The notes under the pieces are model-generated. The model was not told the DNA's origin. It saw only the letters and a program-made list of their open reading frames with translations, and did no database searches. From Flavobacteriaceae bacterium (GTDB lineage Bacteria; Bacteroidota; Bacteroidia; Flavobacteriales; Flavobacteriaceae), in assembly GCA_029245825.1 (NCBI GenBank), contig JAQWON010000128.1, positions 1 to 27,406 on the forward strand: 27,406 nt of DNA. Direction: 5' to 3'. The position numbers were made by a program, and so were the translations under genes. Positions 15,885 to 23,169 of this stretch are shown piece after piece (the first letter of the stretch is position 1; each line of letters begins with the position of its first letter).

Positions 15885-16273
15885 AAAAGATCAATCGTTT
15901 TATTGATGCTCATTTAATTGTTTGTTAATAAAAAAAAGGTTTTTTTGTTTTTTATTTTATTTCAAATAGGTTGTTAAAAAGAAGGCTCTTTATTGTTCTC
16001 TTTTCAACACAAAAAAAAGATTTTTTTATAAACATAGGGAGGTATAAACGGCTGTTAATTATGTTCATAAGGAACTAAAAACCAATATAATAAAGGTTTT
16101 AAAATTCATAATAAAATAAGTTTTATTATTAACAACTAAAAAAAAGAAAAAAAGGCGCTTTTTTTATTGTATATATTAACACCCAATAATCATACTATAT
16201 ATATATATTAAATAAAAATTTATATAATATGGGATTCTTAATAAATATTAAACAAAAGCATTTATATAAAGCA
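15885..16273. other. AT-rich gene-free region between rpiB and rnr
   Basis: This is the only long gene-free stretch of the window. It holds no convincing ORF and no RNA family I recognise. Visible structures are an all-A/T hairpin at 16108-16129 (9-bp arms, loop TAAG), an A7G/CT7 hairpin at 16147-16165 with loop GCG, a TA repeat at 16196-16208, and six 9-mers related to TTATTAACA (15923, 15972, 16001, 16053, 16126, 16173). The rpiB and rnr promoters lie at its two ends. It could hold divergent regulatory sites, a replication-related site or an unrecognised small RNA. Confidence 0.5.
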
Positions 16274-16281
16274 TACTTTTG
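16274..16281 (+). promoter_or_regulatory. -7 box for rnr
   Basis: TACTTTTG is an exact TAnnTTTG match 23 nt before ATG 16305. No -33 TTG at the proper distance was seen. Confidence 0.5.
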
Positions 16282-16304
16282 AATCTGAAAATTATAGAGT
16301 GTCC

Positions 16305-18287
16305 ATGCGTAGAAAAAAAGAAAGCACAATAAAAGGAATAATATCTTTTGGGTCTTATGGAAAAGCATTTATTAAAAGGAGTGATGATAAAGAGAAGAAA
16401 ATATTTGTTTCTAAAAAGAACACAAACAGAGCCTTCCCTGGGGACAAAGTTTCTTTAAAAATTAAATATTCTCAAAAAAATCATCGCCTGGAGGGTAGGG
16501 TGATAAAAGTTTTAGAAAGAAAAAAAACACATTTTATTGGTGTTTTAGAGATTAATGAAAAGTTTGGATTTGTTAACATAACAGAAAAAAACATATTTAC
16601 AGATTTCTATATATCTCCCGAAAATATAATTGGCTTTCAGGAAGGGGAGAAAGTGGTGGTTAAGCTTTTGGATTGGCCAAAGGGAAACAACTCGCCTTTT
16701 GGGAAAATAATAAGTTCCTTTGGAAAAGGAGGGATGTATGAGGCGGAAATAAAGAGCGTCTTATACGAAAATAAAATAAGAGAAAAATTTCCGAAAGATG
16801 TATTAGAGGAATTGAAAAAAATAGAAAAAGAAGAAAAAAGAAGCGGAAAAAGAAAAGATTTGAGAGAAGAGACAACCTTTACTATAGACCCTATTTCTGC
16901 AAAGGATTTCGATGACGCGATTTCATTTAAAAAGAAAGAGAGCGGCGGGAAAGAAATAGGTATTCACATTGCAGATGTTACCCACTATATAAAACCCGGG
17001 ACAGCCCTTGATAAAGAAGCCTACAAAAGAGGAACCTCTTTATATTTACCCGACAGAGTTGTCCCTATGCTTCCAGAAAAGATATCAAACGGGCTGTGTT
17101 CATTAAACCCCGAAGAAGAGAAGAAAACATTCTCTTTTATTTTTGAATTGACAGAAGAAGGGAAAATAAAAAAGGGGAGATTTGAAAAAACGCTTATCAG
17201 GTCTAAAAGAAGATTTGCCTATGAAGAAGTACAATTTATAATAGAAAAAAAAGAGAAAACAATTCCAAAAGGAATAAGTATTTCGAAAAAAAAGGAGACC
17301 GTAGACAACGATATAATAGAGGCAATACATGAATTAAATAAATTTTCAAAAGAAAGAAGAAAAAAAAGAAAAGAGAGAGGGTCGTTGTCTTTTGAAAAAA
17401 AGGAAATGGAGTTTATATTATCAGAAACCAAAGAGCCGACAGAAATAAAAATAAAACAAAACAAAGAAGCAAATCAATTAGTAGAAGAGTTAATGCTTAT
17501 AGCAAACACACATGCGGCTAAATATATGTCAGAGAAAAGGAAAGAACACCCGTTTATCTATAGGACACATGACAAGCCGGACGAACAAAAATTAAGTGTA
17601 TTAAAAAAAATAATAGAGCCGATGGGATATTTTATAGAGACCAAAGGAGAAAACGTAAACAAACAGCTAAATGATATATTAAGACAAAGCAGAGGAAAAA
17701 AAGAAGAAAATCTTATAGACACGCTTGTGATAAGAAGCATGAGCAAGGCCGAGTATAAAACAAAAAACATTGGACACTATGGGCTGTCTTTTTCACACTA
17801 CACGCACTTTACGTCTCCCATAAGAAGGTATTCAGACATATTAGCACACAGAATTATATTAAAGGCGACACACGGGGGGAGGAAAGAGAGACAAATAGAA
17901 TTAAAAGAAAAATGTTCTCACGTTACAGAAAGGGAGATTATTAGCACAAAAACAGAGCGCGAGGGAAACAAATTGATGCAAATAAAATTTCTAGAAAAAA
18001 TCATAGGAGAACAAAAAAAGGGATTTATATCAGGAGTAACTGAAGGAGGGGTATTTGTAGAAATCATCGAAAACAAGTGCGAAGGGTTTATTTTAAAAAA
18101 AAACCTAGGGGAAGAAAGATTTTATTTTAACGAAGAAAAAATAAGCCTTGAGGGAGAAAAAACTAAAAAAAAATATAGTTTGGGAGACGACATAGAAATA
18201 CTAATAAGAAAAGTTGATTTTAAAAAAAGGCAAGCCTATTTCGCCTTATTTAAAAAAGAGGCATCGAGCGGATTCGAACCGCTGTAA
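16305..18287 (+). CDS. rnr: Ribonuclease R (RNB-family 3'-5' exoribonuclease)
   Basis: 660 residues from ATG 16305 (a GTG two codons upstream is possible). It degrades structured RNA from the 3' end. Order of parts: cold-shock/OB region (GIISFGSYGKAFI and VSKKNTNRAFPGDKV; a second copy near VLEINEKFGFVNI), the RNB catalytic domain with DPISAKDFDDAISF, HIADVTHYIKPGTALDKEA, LPDRVVPMLPEKISNGLCSL and the late HYGLSFSHYTHFTSPIRRYSD, and a C-terminal S1 domain (GFISGVTEGGVFVEI). The long N-terminal and C-terminal extensions of E. coli RNase R are missing. Codons are strikingly A-rich (ATA Ile, AGA Arg, AAA Lys). The last eight codons and stop are read from the antisense strand of tRNA-Cys. Confidence 0.96.
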   Translation: MRRKKESTIKGIISFGSYGKAFIKRSDDKEKKIFVSKKNTNRAFPGDKVSLKIKYSQKNHRLEGRVIKVLERKKTHFIGVLEINEKFGFVNITEKNIFTDFYISPENIIGFQEGEKVVVKLLDWPKGNNSPFGKIISSFGKGGMYEAEIKSVLYENKIREKFPKDVLEELKKIEKEEKRSGKRKDLREETTFTIDPISAKDFDDAISFKKKESGGKEIGIHIADVTHYIKPGTALDKEAYKRGTSLYLPDRVVPMLPEKISNGLCSLNPEEEKKTFSFIFELTEEGKIKKGRFEKTLIRSKRRFAYEEVQFIIEKKEKTIPKGISISKKKETVDNDIIEAIHELNKFSKERRKKRKERGSLSFEKKEMEFILSETKEPTEIKIKQNKEANQLVEELMLIANTHAAKYMSEKRKEHPFIYRTHDKPDEQKLSVLKKIIEPMGYFIETKGENVNKQLNDILRQSRGKKEENLIDTLVIRSMSKAEYKTKNIGHYGLSFSHYTHFTSPIRRYSDILAHRIILKATHGGRKERQIELKEKCSHVTEREIISTKTEREGNKLMQIKFLEKIIGEQKKGFISGVTEGGVFVEIIENKCEGFILKKNLGEERFYFNEEKISLEGEKTKKKYSLGDDIEILIRKVDFKKRQAYFALFKKEASSGFEPL

Positions 18288-18329
18288 AAGCTTTTGCAGA
18301 GCTCTGCCTAGCCACTCGGCCACGATGCC
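18259..18329 (-). tRNA. tRNA-Cys (anticodon GCA)
   Basis: On the minus strand, GGCATCG (18329-18323) pairs perfectly with CGATGCC (18266-18260) as the acceptor stem. The D-arm begins GCCGAGTGGC, the anticodon loop is CTGCAAA with anticodon GCA, and the T-arm is GCGGTTCGAATCCGC. The discriminator is U, as in Cys tRNAs, and the total is 71 nt, the usual size for this tRNA. No CCA is encoded after the discriminator, so the tail must be added by nucleotidyltransferase. Its 3' 29 nt lie antisense to the end of rnr. Confidence 0.97.
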
Positions 18330-18335
18330 GGATCG

Positions 18336-18343
18336 TAAAAATA
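18336..18343 (-). promoter_or_regulatory. -7 box for tRNA-Cys
   Basis: TATTTTTA on the minus strand matches TAnnTTT with A in place of the final G, 6 nt before the mature tRNA 5' end. Confidence 0.4.
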
Positions 18344-18379
18344 TAATTCTTTTTACAAAAACAGAAACCATAACCCCAA

Positions 18380-18739
18380 TTAGTTTCTTTTTCTTTTTAT
18401 AGAAACGGAAACATCGTCTAAACTTCCTCTAACCGGAGGGTTTTTTTTAGCAACAGAAACCTTAACTACAACAACAGGAGGGAATTTATCAAAAACGCTT
18501 TGTACAATCCTCTCCGCTACATTTTCCAAAAGGTTTGATCTTTTTTTCATCTCAACACCAACGATTTCGTTAAGCGCAACATAATCAACAGCATCTTTTA
18601 GAAGGTCTGTTTTAGATGGGATTTTTAGATCAGAAGCTACTTCTAGATTAACAACATAATCAGCGCCTATTTTCTTTTCTTCACCCAAACAGCCATGGTA
18701 TGCATAAAACTTCATGTTTTTAAGAAAGATCTTGCCCAA
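18380..18739 (-). CDS. folB: Dihydroneopterin aldolase
   Basis: 119 residues if read from TTG 18739, the usual FolB length. It makes 6-hydroxymethyl-7,8-dihydropterin in folate synthesis. Family features are the start GKIFLKNMKFYAYHGCLGEE (compare 'm.kI.l.gm.fya.HGv...E'), with the catalytic Glu in this GEE region, the VNLEVASDL strand, AVDYVALNEIV, LLENVAERI and the C-terminal VVKVSVAKKNPPV lysine region. The only upstream ATG (18808) lies beyond the promoter box and inside the glnS promoter. The downstream ATG (18712) would remove the first strand. TTG 18739 follows TATCTTTA by 16 nt. Confidence 0.88.
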   Translation of the reverse strand: MGKIFLKNMKFYAYHGCLGEEKKIGADYVVNLEVASDLKIPSKTDLLKDAVDYVALNEIVGVEMKKRSNLLENVAERIVQSVFDKFPPVVVVKVSVAKKNPPVRGSLDDVSVSIKRKRN

Positions 18740-18755
18740 AAGAATAAATTTTTTG

Positions 18756-18763
18756 TAAAGATA
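18756..18763 (-). promoter_or_regulatory. -7 box for folB
   Basis: TATCTTTA on the minus strand is followed by CAAAAAATTTATTCTT and then the TTG start at 18739. The same TATCTTTAC string is used at lepA and gltX. Confidence 0.45.
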
Positions 18764-18796
18764 AAATTTAGTAATACTTATACGAAAGAGCTTTAA

Positions 18797-18804
18797 TATA
18801 TTTG
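18797..18804 (+). promoter_or_regulatory. -7 box for glnS
   Basis: TATATTTG is an exact TAnnTTTG match followed by TCAATAAA. It lies 33 nt from the oppositely oriented folB box. It overlaps the most upstream TTG (18802), so TTG 18820 is preferred as the glnS start. Confidence 0.55.
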
Positions 18805-18819
18805 TCAATAAATATAGTT

Positions 18820-20487
18820 TTGAAAAAAGGGCCCAATTTCATAGAGAAAATAATTGAAGGAGACTTAAAAAGAGGGTTTTCAAAAAAAAATTTGTGTTTC
18901 CGTTTCCCCCCGGAGCCTAACGGCTTTTTACATATAGGGCACGTAAAAGCGATATGTTTAAATTTTGATTTAGGAGAGGCGTTCAACGCCCCAGTAAACC
19001 TTCGTTTTGATGACACTAATCCAACAGCAGAGAAAAAAAAATATGTTGAGGGAATAAAAGAGGACATCTTGTGGCTAGGATATAAATGGGACAATGAGTG
19101 CTATGCCTCAGATTATTTTGATCAACTTTATTTATGGGCAGAAGAATTAATAAGAAAAGGACTTGCGTATGTTGATTCACAAGACTCTAAAACAATAGCA
19201 TCACAAAAGGGGACGCCAACAAAAACAGGCACAGAAAGCCCCTACAGGGACAGGGACCAAGAGCAAAACCTTAGCCTGTTTTCAAAAATGAAGGCTGGTG
19301 CGTTTGAAGAAGGAGAACATGTTTTAAGGGCAAAAATAAACATGTCTTCACCAAACATGCTTCTAAGGGATCCAGTAATGTACAGAATAATCCACAAAAG
19401 CCACCAGCGAACGAAGAAAAAATGGTGTGTTTATCCAATGTATGACTGGGCCCATGGGCAGTCAGATTTTGTTGAAAAGATATCTCATTCTTTATGCACC
19501 CTTGAGTTTAAACCTCACAGGGAGCTTTATGAGTGGTTTCTTTATGCTCTGGGGCCAAATCTAGATAACACTCCAAAGCAAAGAGAATTTGCAAGGCTTA
19601 ACCTGTCTTATACAATAACGAGCAAGAGAAAATTAAAAAGATTAATAGACGAAGGCCATGTTACGGGCTGGGACGACCCTAGAATGCCAACCATCTCAGG
19701 TCTTCGAAAAAGAGGATACACCCCAGAATCGCTTAAAAAATTTGTGCGCACCGCAGGAGTTGCAAAAAGAGAAAATATAATTGAACTTTCTTTGCTAGAG
19801 TTTTGCGCCAGAGAACATTTGAACAAAATTTCCCCTAGAATCATGGCGGTTTTAAATCCAATCAAAATAATTATAGAGAACTATCCAGAAGGAAAAGAAG
19901 AAGAGTTAATAGGAGAAATTAACCCTGAAGACCCATCGGCCGGAACAAGAAAAATTCCTTTTTCAAACGAGATTTTTATAGAAAGAGAAGATTTTAAAGA
20001 ACAGGCAGGAAACAGTTTTTTTAGACTTAGCCTAGGCAACGAAGTTAGGTTAAAAAACGCGTATATCATAAAAGCTAATGACATTGTAAAAGATGAAAAA
20101 GGGAAAATTAAATATATAGTTTGTGCCTATGATCATTTAAGTAAAAGCGGAACAGGAAGTGAAGAAAGTAAAAGAAAAGTAAAATCAACAATTCATTGGG
20201 TATGCTCAAAAAAAGCAAAGGAAATTATTGTAAATCAATACGAAACACTTTTTTTAGTTCCTGACCCAGACAAACAAGAAGATTTTATAAAGCACTTGAA
20301 CCCAAACTCTTTAATAAAAAAGAATGGATTTATTGAGCCCTACGGAGTGTCTCTTAAACCCGGTGAAAGGGTCCAGTTTCAAAGGCAAGGATATTTTATT
20401 GCAGACAAAAAAAAACAGACCAACAAGACAGTTTTCAATAAAACCACAGGCCTAAGAGATAGTTTTAAACAAAAAAAGAAAGCTTAA
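18820..20487 (+). CDS. glnS: Glutaminyl-tRNA synthetase
   Basis: About 555 residues from TTG 18820; the in-frame TTG at 18802 overlaps the promoter box, and no ATG lies before conserved sequence. A class I synthetase that charges tRNA-Gln directly. Motifs are FRFPPEPNGFLHIGHVKAI (HIGH at 38-41), LRFDDTNPTAEKKKYVEGI, the VYPMYDWAHGQSDFVE region, and TSKRKL (near 267), which is the GlnRS form of KMSKS. The C-terminal anticodon-binding beta-barrels include IHWVCSKKAK and FIEPYGVSLKPGERVQFQRQGYF. With gltX nearby, the cell has separate Glu and Gln enzymes, so GltX should be discriminating. It ends 3 nt before the convergent SPFH stop. Confidence 0.95.
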   Translation: MKKGPNFIEKIIEGDLKRGFSKKNLCFRFPPEPNGFLHIGHVKAICLNFDLGEAFNAPVNLRFDDTNPTAEKKKYVEGIKEDILWLGYKWDNECYASDYFDQLYLWAEELIRKGLAYVDSQDSKTIASQKGTPTKTGTESPYRDRDQEQNLSLFSKMKAGAFEEGEHVLRAKINMSSPNMLLRDPVMYRIIHKSHQRTKKKWCVYPMYDWAHGQSDFVEKISHSLCTLEFKPHRELYEWFLYALGPNLDNTPKQREFARLNLSYTITSKRKLKRLIDEGHVTGWDDPRMPTISGLRKRGYTPESLKKFVRTAGVAKRENIIELSLLEFCAREHLNKISPRIMAVLNPIKIIIENYPEGKEEELIGEINPEDPSAGTRKIPFSNEIFIEREDFKEQAGNSFFRLSLGNEVRLKNAYIIKANDIVKDEKGKIKYIVCAYDHLSKSGTGSEESKRKVKSTIHWVCSKKAKEIIVNQYETLFLVPDPDKQEDFIKHLNPNSLIKKNGFIEPYGVSLKPGERVQFQRQGYFIADKKKQTNKTVFNKTTGLRDSFKQKKKA

Positions 20488-20490
20488 TTT

Positions 20491-21492
20491 TTATTTATCA
20501 GCGGAATCATTTTCGTTTGATTCTTCACCACTATTATTTTTCCTTTTTACGCCTTTATCTCTATTTTTCTTAGCGGGATTCTTTAGATTTTGTTTTTTCA
20601 TGGCTTCCCCTATTTGATTACTCGCCGTGAATGAGGCTACCATATTGTTTAGCATGTCACTCCCTGCTTGAGGAGAATTAGGAAGAAGAATTAAATTACT
20701 GTTAGTTTCTTCACCAATTGACTGAAGCGTATCGTAATGTTGAGTAACTACAATTAAAGCCGAGGCTTCTTGTGAATTTATTCCAACATTATTTAAAACA
20801 TCTACAGACTCTTCTAGCCCTCTTGCAATTTCTCGTCTTTGATCTGCGATTCCTTGCCCCTGCAAACGCTTACTCTCTGCTTCAGCTTTAGCTTTTTCCA
20901 CTATTAAGATTCTTGCTGCATCACCTTCATATTGAGCAGCAACTTTTTCACGCTCAGAAGCATTAATCCTGTTCATAGATGTTTTAACCTCTACAGCCGG
21001 ATCAATGTCTGTGACTAAGGCACGAATGATATCATAACCGTAATTCCCCATAGCATCATTTAATTCTCCTTTTACAGCATTTGCAATTTCATCTTTTTTT
21101 TCAAACACATCATCTAGCTTCAACTTTGGCACAACAGCACGGACAACATCAAACACATAAGATGTTATTTGGTCCTGTGGCGAATCTAATTTATAGAACG
21201 CCTCCCAAACCTTATCTGTAATTACCTTGTATTGCACAGAGATCTTAAGCTTTGTAAAAACATCGTCTTTAGTTTTAGTCTCTACAGCCACATCTAGCTG
21301 CAAAACCCTTAGGCTTATTCTCCCTGATATTCGGTCAATTATTGGAATTTTTATCCTCAATCCCGGCTGGCGAACACCAATAAACCTACCAAAGCGCTCT
21401 ATTACAGCAGCGGTTTGTTGCTTGACTATGAAAAGAGAAGACAGGAGGGCTAAAACCCCAAAAAAAATTAATATATATGTTGAAAGATTCAT
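20491..21492 (-). CDS. SPFH/stomatin-like membrane protein
   Basis: 333 residues. One N-terminal membrane helix (about 5-22), then a prohibitin-type SPFH domain (about 24-190: VKQQTAAVIERFGRFIGVRQPGLRIKIP split here as VKQQTAAVIERFGR and PGLRIKIPIID; then YVFDVVRAVVPKLKLDDVF). A long Ala/Glu/Lys-rich helix, about 190-240 (EGDAARILIVEKAKAEAESK), is typical of stomatins, and a QHYDTLQSIG segment follows. The tail, about 300-333, is highly charged (KKNRDKGVKRKNNSG then EESNENDSADK), probably disordered. Such proteins form large membrane-microdomain assemblies; the partner protein is not evident. It lies 60 nt downstream of gltX on the same strand. Its upstream box is imperfect (TATATCTTG). Confidence 0.88.
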   Translation of the reverse strand: MNLSTYILIFFGVLALLSSLFIVKQQTAAVIERFGRFIGVRQPGLRIKIPIIDRISGRISLRVLQLDVAVETKTKDDVFTKLKISVQYKVITDKVWEAFYKLDSPQDQITSYVFDVVRAVVPKLKLDDVFEKKDEIANAVKGELNDAMGNYGYDIIRALVTDIDPAVEVKTSMNRINASEREKVAAQYEGDAARILIVEKAKAEAESKRLQGQGIADQRREIARGLEESVDVLNNVGINSQEASALIVVTQHYDTLQSIGEETNSNLILLPNSPQAGSDMLNNMVASFTASNQIGEAMKKQNLKNPAKKNRDKGVKRKNNSGEESNENDSADK

Positions 21493-21552
21493 AAAAGAGT
21501 TTTTTTACAAGATATATAAAGACAGATATAAAAAGAAAGAATTAAAGGAGTT

Positions 21553-23025
21553 TTATTTTAGGAACTCCATAAAAGACTTTAGTCTTTTTAAAAAGCTGAC
21601 CTCTCCTATAAGCAAAGAAACAGAAACTAAATCGGGACCATTTAACGAACCAACAAGCGCTATTCTAATTGCCTGCAGAATTTCCTTAGTACCTATCCTT
21701 TCTTTTTTCCCCCAATCTATCATTTCTGACTTCCAGCTTCTCAACGTAAAATTTTTCCCAGTTAAAGAATCATGCAAATGTTTTAAAACAATAAAAGCAT
21801 TTTTTTTATTTAATTTAGAAACAGAGTTTAAATCATATGACCTTGGTTCGCTTTTAAAAAAAACACTTTCTTTTTCAAAATCTGTTAATAGCGAAGCCCT
21901 TTCCTTAATTAGAGAAATTATAGAAACTTTTAATTTTTCATCACTTGCAATATTTTTGAAAAATTCAGGGAACTGATTTAAAAGCTCTTTGGGTTCGGTG
22001 TTTTGTATGTGTTTTTGATTTAGCCAAACAGCTTTTTCGAAATCAAACCGCGCCCCCCCCTTGTGAATTTTATCCTCATTGAATATATCTATGGTCTCTT
22101 TTATTTTTAAAATTTCTTTATCAGATCCGGGTGACCATCCTAATAAAACAAGATAATTTACTAGGCCATCAGGCAAAAAGCCTGTTTCTTTATATCCCAA
22201 TGAATTTCCCCATCTCAAAGGGAAAATTGGGAAACCCTCTTTTTCCCCATCTCTTTTGGAAAGCTTGCCCTGACCAGCTTTATTTAAAATTAATGGCAAA
22301 TGCAAAAATTTTGGAACATCCCAACCAAACGAATCATATAGAAGTTTATGAATCGGGAGAGAGGGCAACCATTCTTCCCCTCTAATGACGTGCGTTATAT
22401 TCATTAAATAATCATCTATTACATTTGCAAAATGATAAGTAGGCGAACCATCTGCTTTTATTAACACTTTGTCTTCGAGCTCTTCAGAGGAAACGCTGAT
22501 TTTTCCTCTTATTTCGTCATTTACTTGAATTTTCTCTCTCTCAGGCACCATTAGCCTTATAACTCCTTCTTTTATTTTTAAAACGTTTTCTTTTTTTAAC
22601 GTCAAACTGTTTTTAAACAAAAGCCTATTTGATGAGCTGTATTTAAAAGCCTCCCCTCTTTTTTTTAATTTTTCTCTTTCTTTTTTTAGATCGCTTTCAG
22701 TGTCAAAAGCATAGTATGCAGAGTTGCTTTTAATCAATTTATTAGCATATTTTTTATATATATCATTTCTCTCACTTTGTCTATATGGGCCATAAGATCC
22801 GCCGCTAAAAGGCCCTTCATCAGGCGTTATCCCTATCCAAGAAAGAGCATTTAAGATATAATTTTCACTGTTTTTAACTTCTCTTTTCTTATCAGTATCT
22901 TCAATTCTAAGAATAAACGTTCCCTTATATTTTTTCGCTAAGATGTAATTATACAAAGCAGTTCTTAGCCCTCCTATATGAAGCGGGCCTGTTGGGCTAG
23001 GTGCAAATCGTACTCTAACAGACAT
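21553..23025 (-). CDS. gltX: Glutamyl-tRNA synthetase
   Basis: 490 residues, class I synthetase charging tRNA-Glu. Motifs are VRFAPSPTGPLHIGGLRTAL (HIGG at 16-19), ILRIEDTDKKR, the YHFANVIDDYLMNITHVIRG region, EEWLPSLPIHKLLY, and GQGKLSKRDGE (KMSKS equivalent near 255). The flavobacterial-type insertion FPIFPLRWG follows, then HKGGARFDFEKAVWLNQKHI. The alpha-helical anticodon-binding domain makes up the last third. A G8 tract encodes the KGGA of the conserved HKGGARFD. TATCTTTA stands 6 nt before the ATG. It diverges from ybeY. Confidence 0.96.
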   Translation of the reverse strand: MSVRVRFAPSPTGPLHIGGLRTALYNYILAKKYKGTFILRIEDTDKKREVKNSENYILNALSWIGITPDEGPFSGGSYGPYRQSERNDIYKKYANKLIKSNSAYYAFDTESDLKKEREKLKKRGEAFKYSSSNRLLFKNSLTLKKENVLKIKEGVIRLMVPEREKIQVNDEIRGKISVSSEELEDKVLIKADGSPTYHFANVIDDYLMNITHVIRGEEWLPSLPIHKLLYDSFGWDVPKFLHLPLILNKAGQGKLSKRDGEKEGFPIFPLRWGNSLGYKETGFLPDGLVNYLVLLGWSPGSDKEILKIKETIDIFNEDKIHKGGARFDFEKAVWLNQKHIQNTEPKELLNQFPEFFKNIASDEKLKVSIISLIKERASLLTDFEKESVFFKSEPRSYDLNSVSKLNKKNAFIVLKHLHDSLTGKNFTLRSWKSEMIDWGKKERIGTKEILQAIRIALVGSLNGPDLVSVSLLIGEVSFLKRLKSFMEFLK

Positions 23026-23031
23026 TTGTTG

Positions 23032-23039
23032 TAAAGATA
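23032..23039 (-). promoter_or_regulatory. -7 box for gltX
   Basis: TATCTTTA on the minus strand is followed by CAACAA and ATG 23025, a 6-nt gap. Confidence 0.45.
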
Positions 23040-23154
23040 AGAGATGTTAGACGATAAAGAAATTATTTTTCCTTGATTCAAGGACTCTAGGCAGAGAGAG
23101 ATATACATAAGTCTATATGAAAAGAATATTTAAAAGATATTAAAATTCAAGAGT

Positions 23155-23162
23155 TATCTTTG
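23155..23162 (+). promoter_or_regulatory. -7 box for ybeY-mnmG
   Basis: TATCTTTG is an exact TAnnTTTG match, followed by CCTAGTT and ATG 23170, a 7-nt gap. It should drive ybeY, mnmG and the methyltransferase as one transcript. Confidence 0.55.
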
Positions 23163-23169
23163 CCTAGTT

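Noticed and set aside
15923..16181. DnaA-box cluster marking oriC in the rpiB-rnr gap
   Set aside because: The 9-mers lack the CC core of TTATCCACA, and the codon-skew sign at this place is opposite to that of an origin. Kept only as an unexplained repeat.
16188..16216. Possible dif recombination site in the TA-rich part of the gap
   Set aside because: One arm (ATATATTAAAT) is weakly similar to the XerD half, but the other arm does not match and the sequence is simple TA repeat.
17103..17464. Phe-rich minus-strand ORFs within rnr
   Set aside because: They are shadows of A-rich lysine codons, with low-complexity Phe/Leu/Ser composition and no recognisable domain.
18214..18402. 62-codon plus-strand ORF across the tRNA-Cys region
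   Set aside because: Its middle (ADSNRCKSFCRALPSHSATMP) is the typical translation of an antisense tRNA; it overlaps rnr in another frame.
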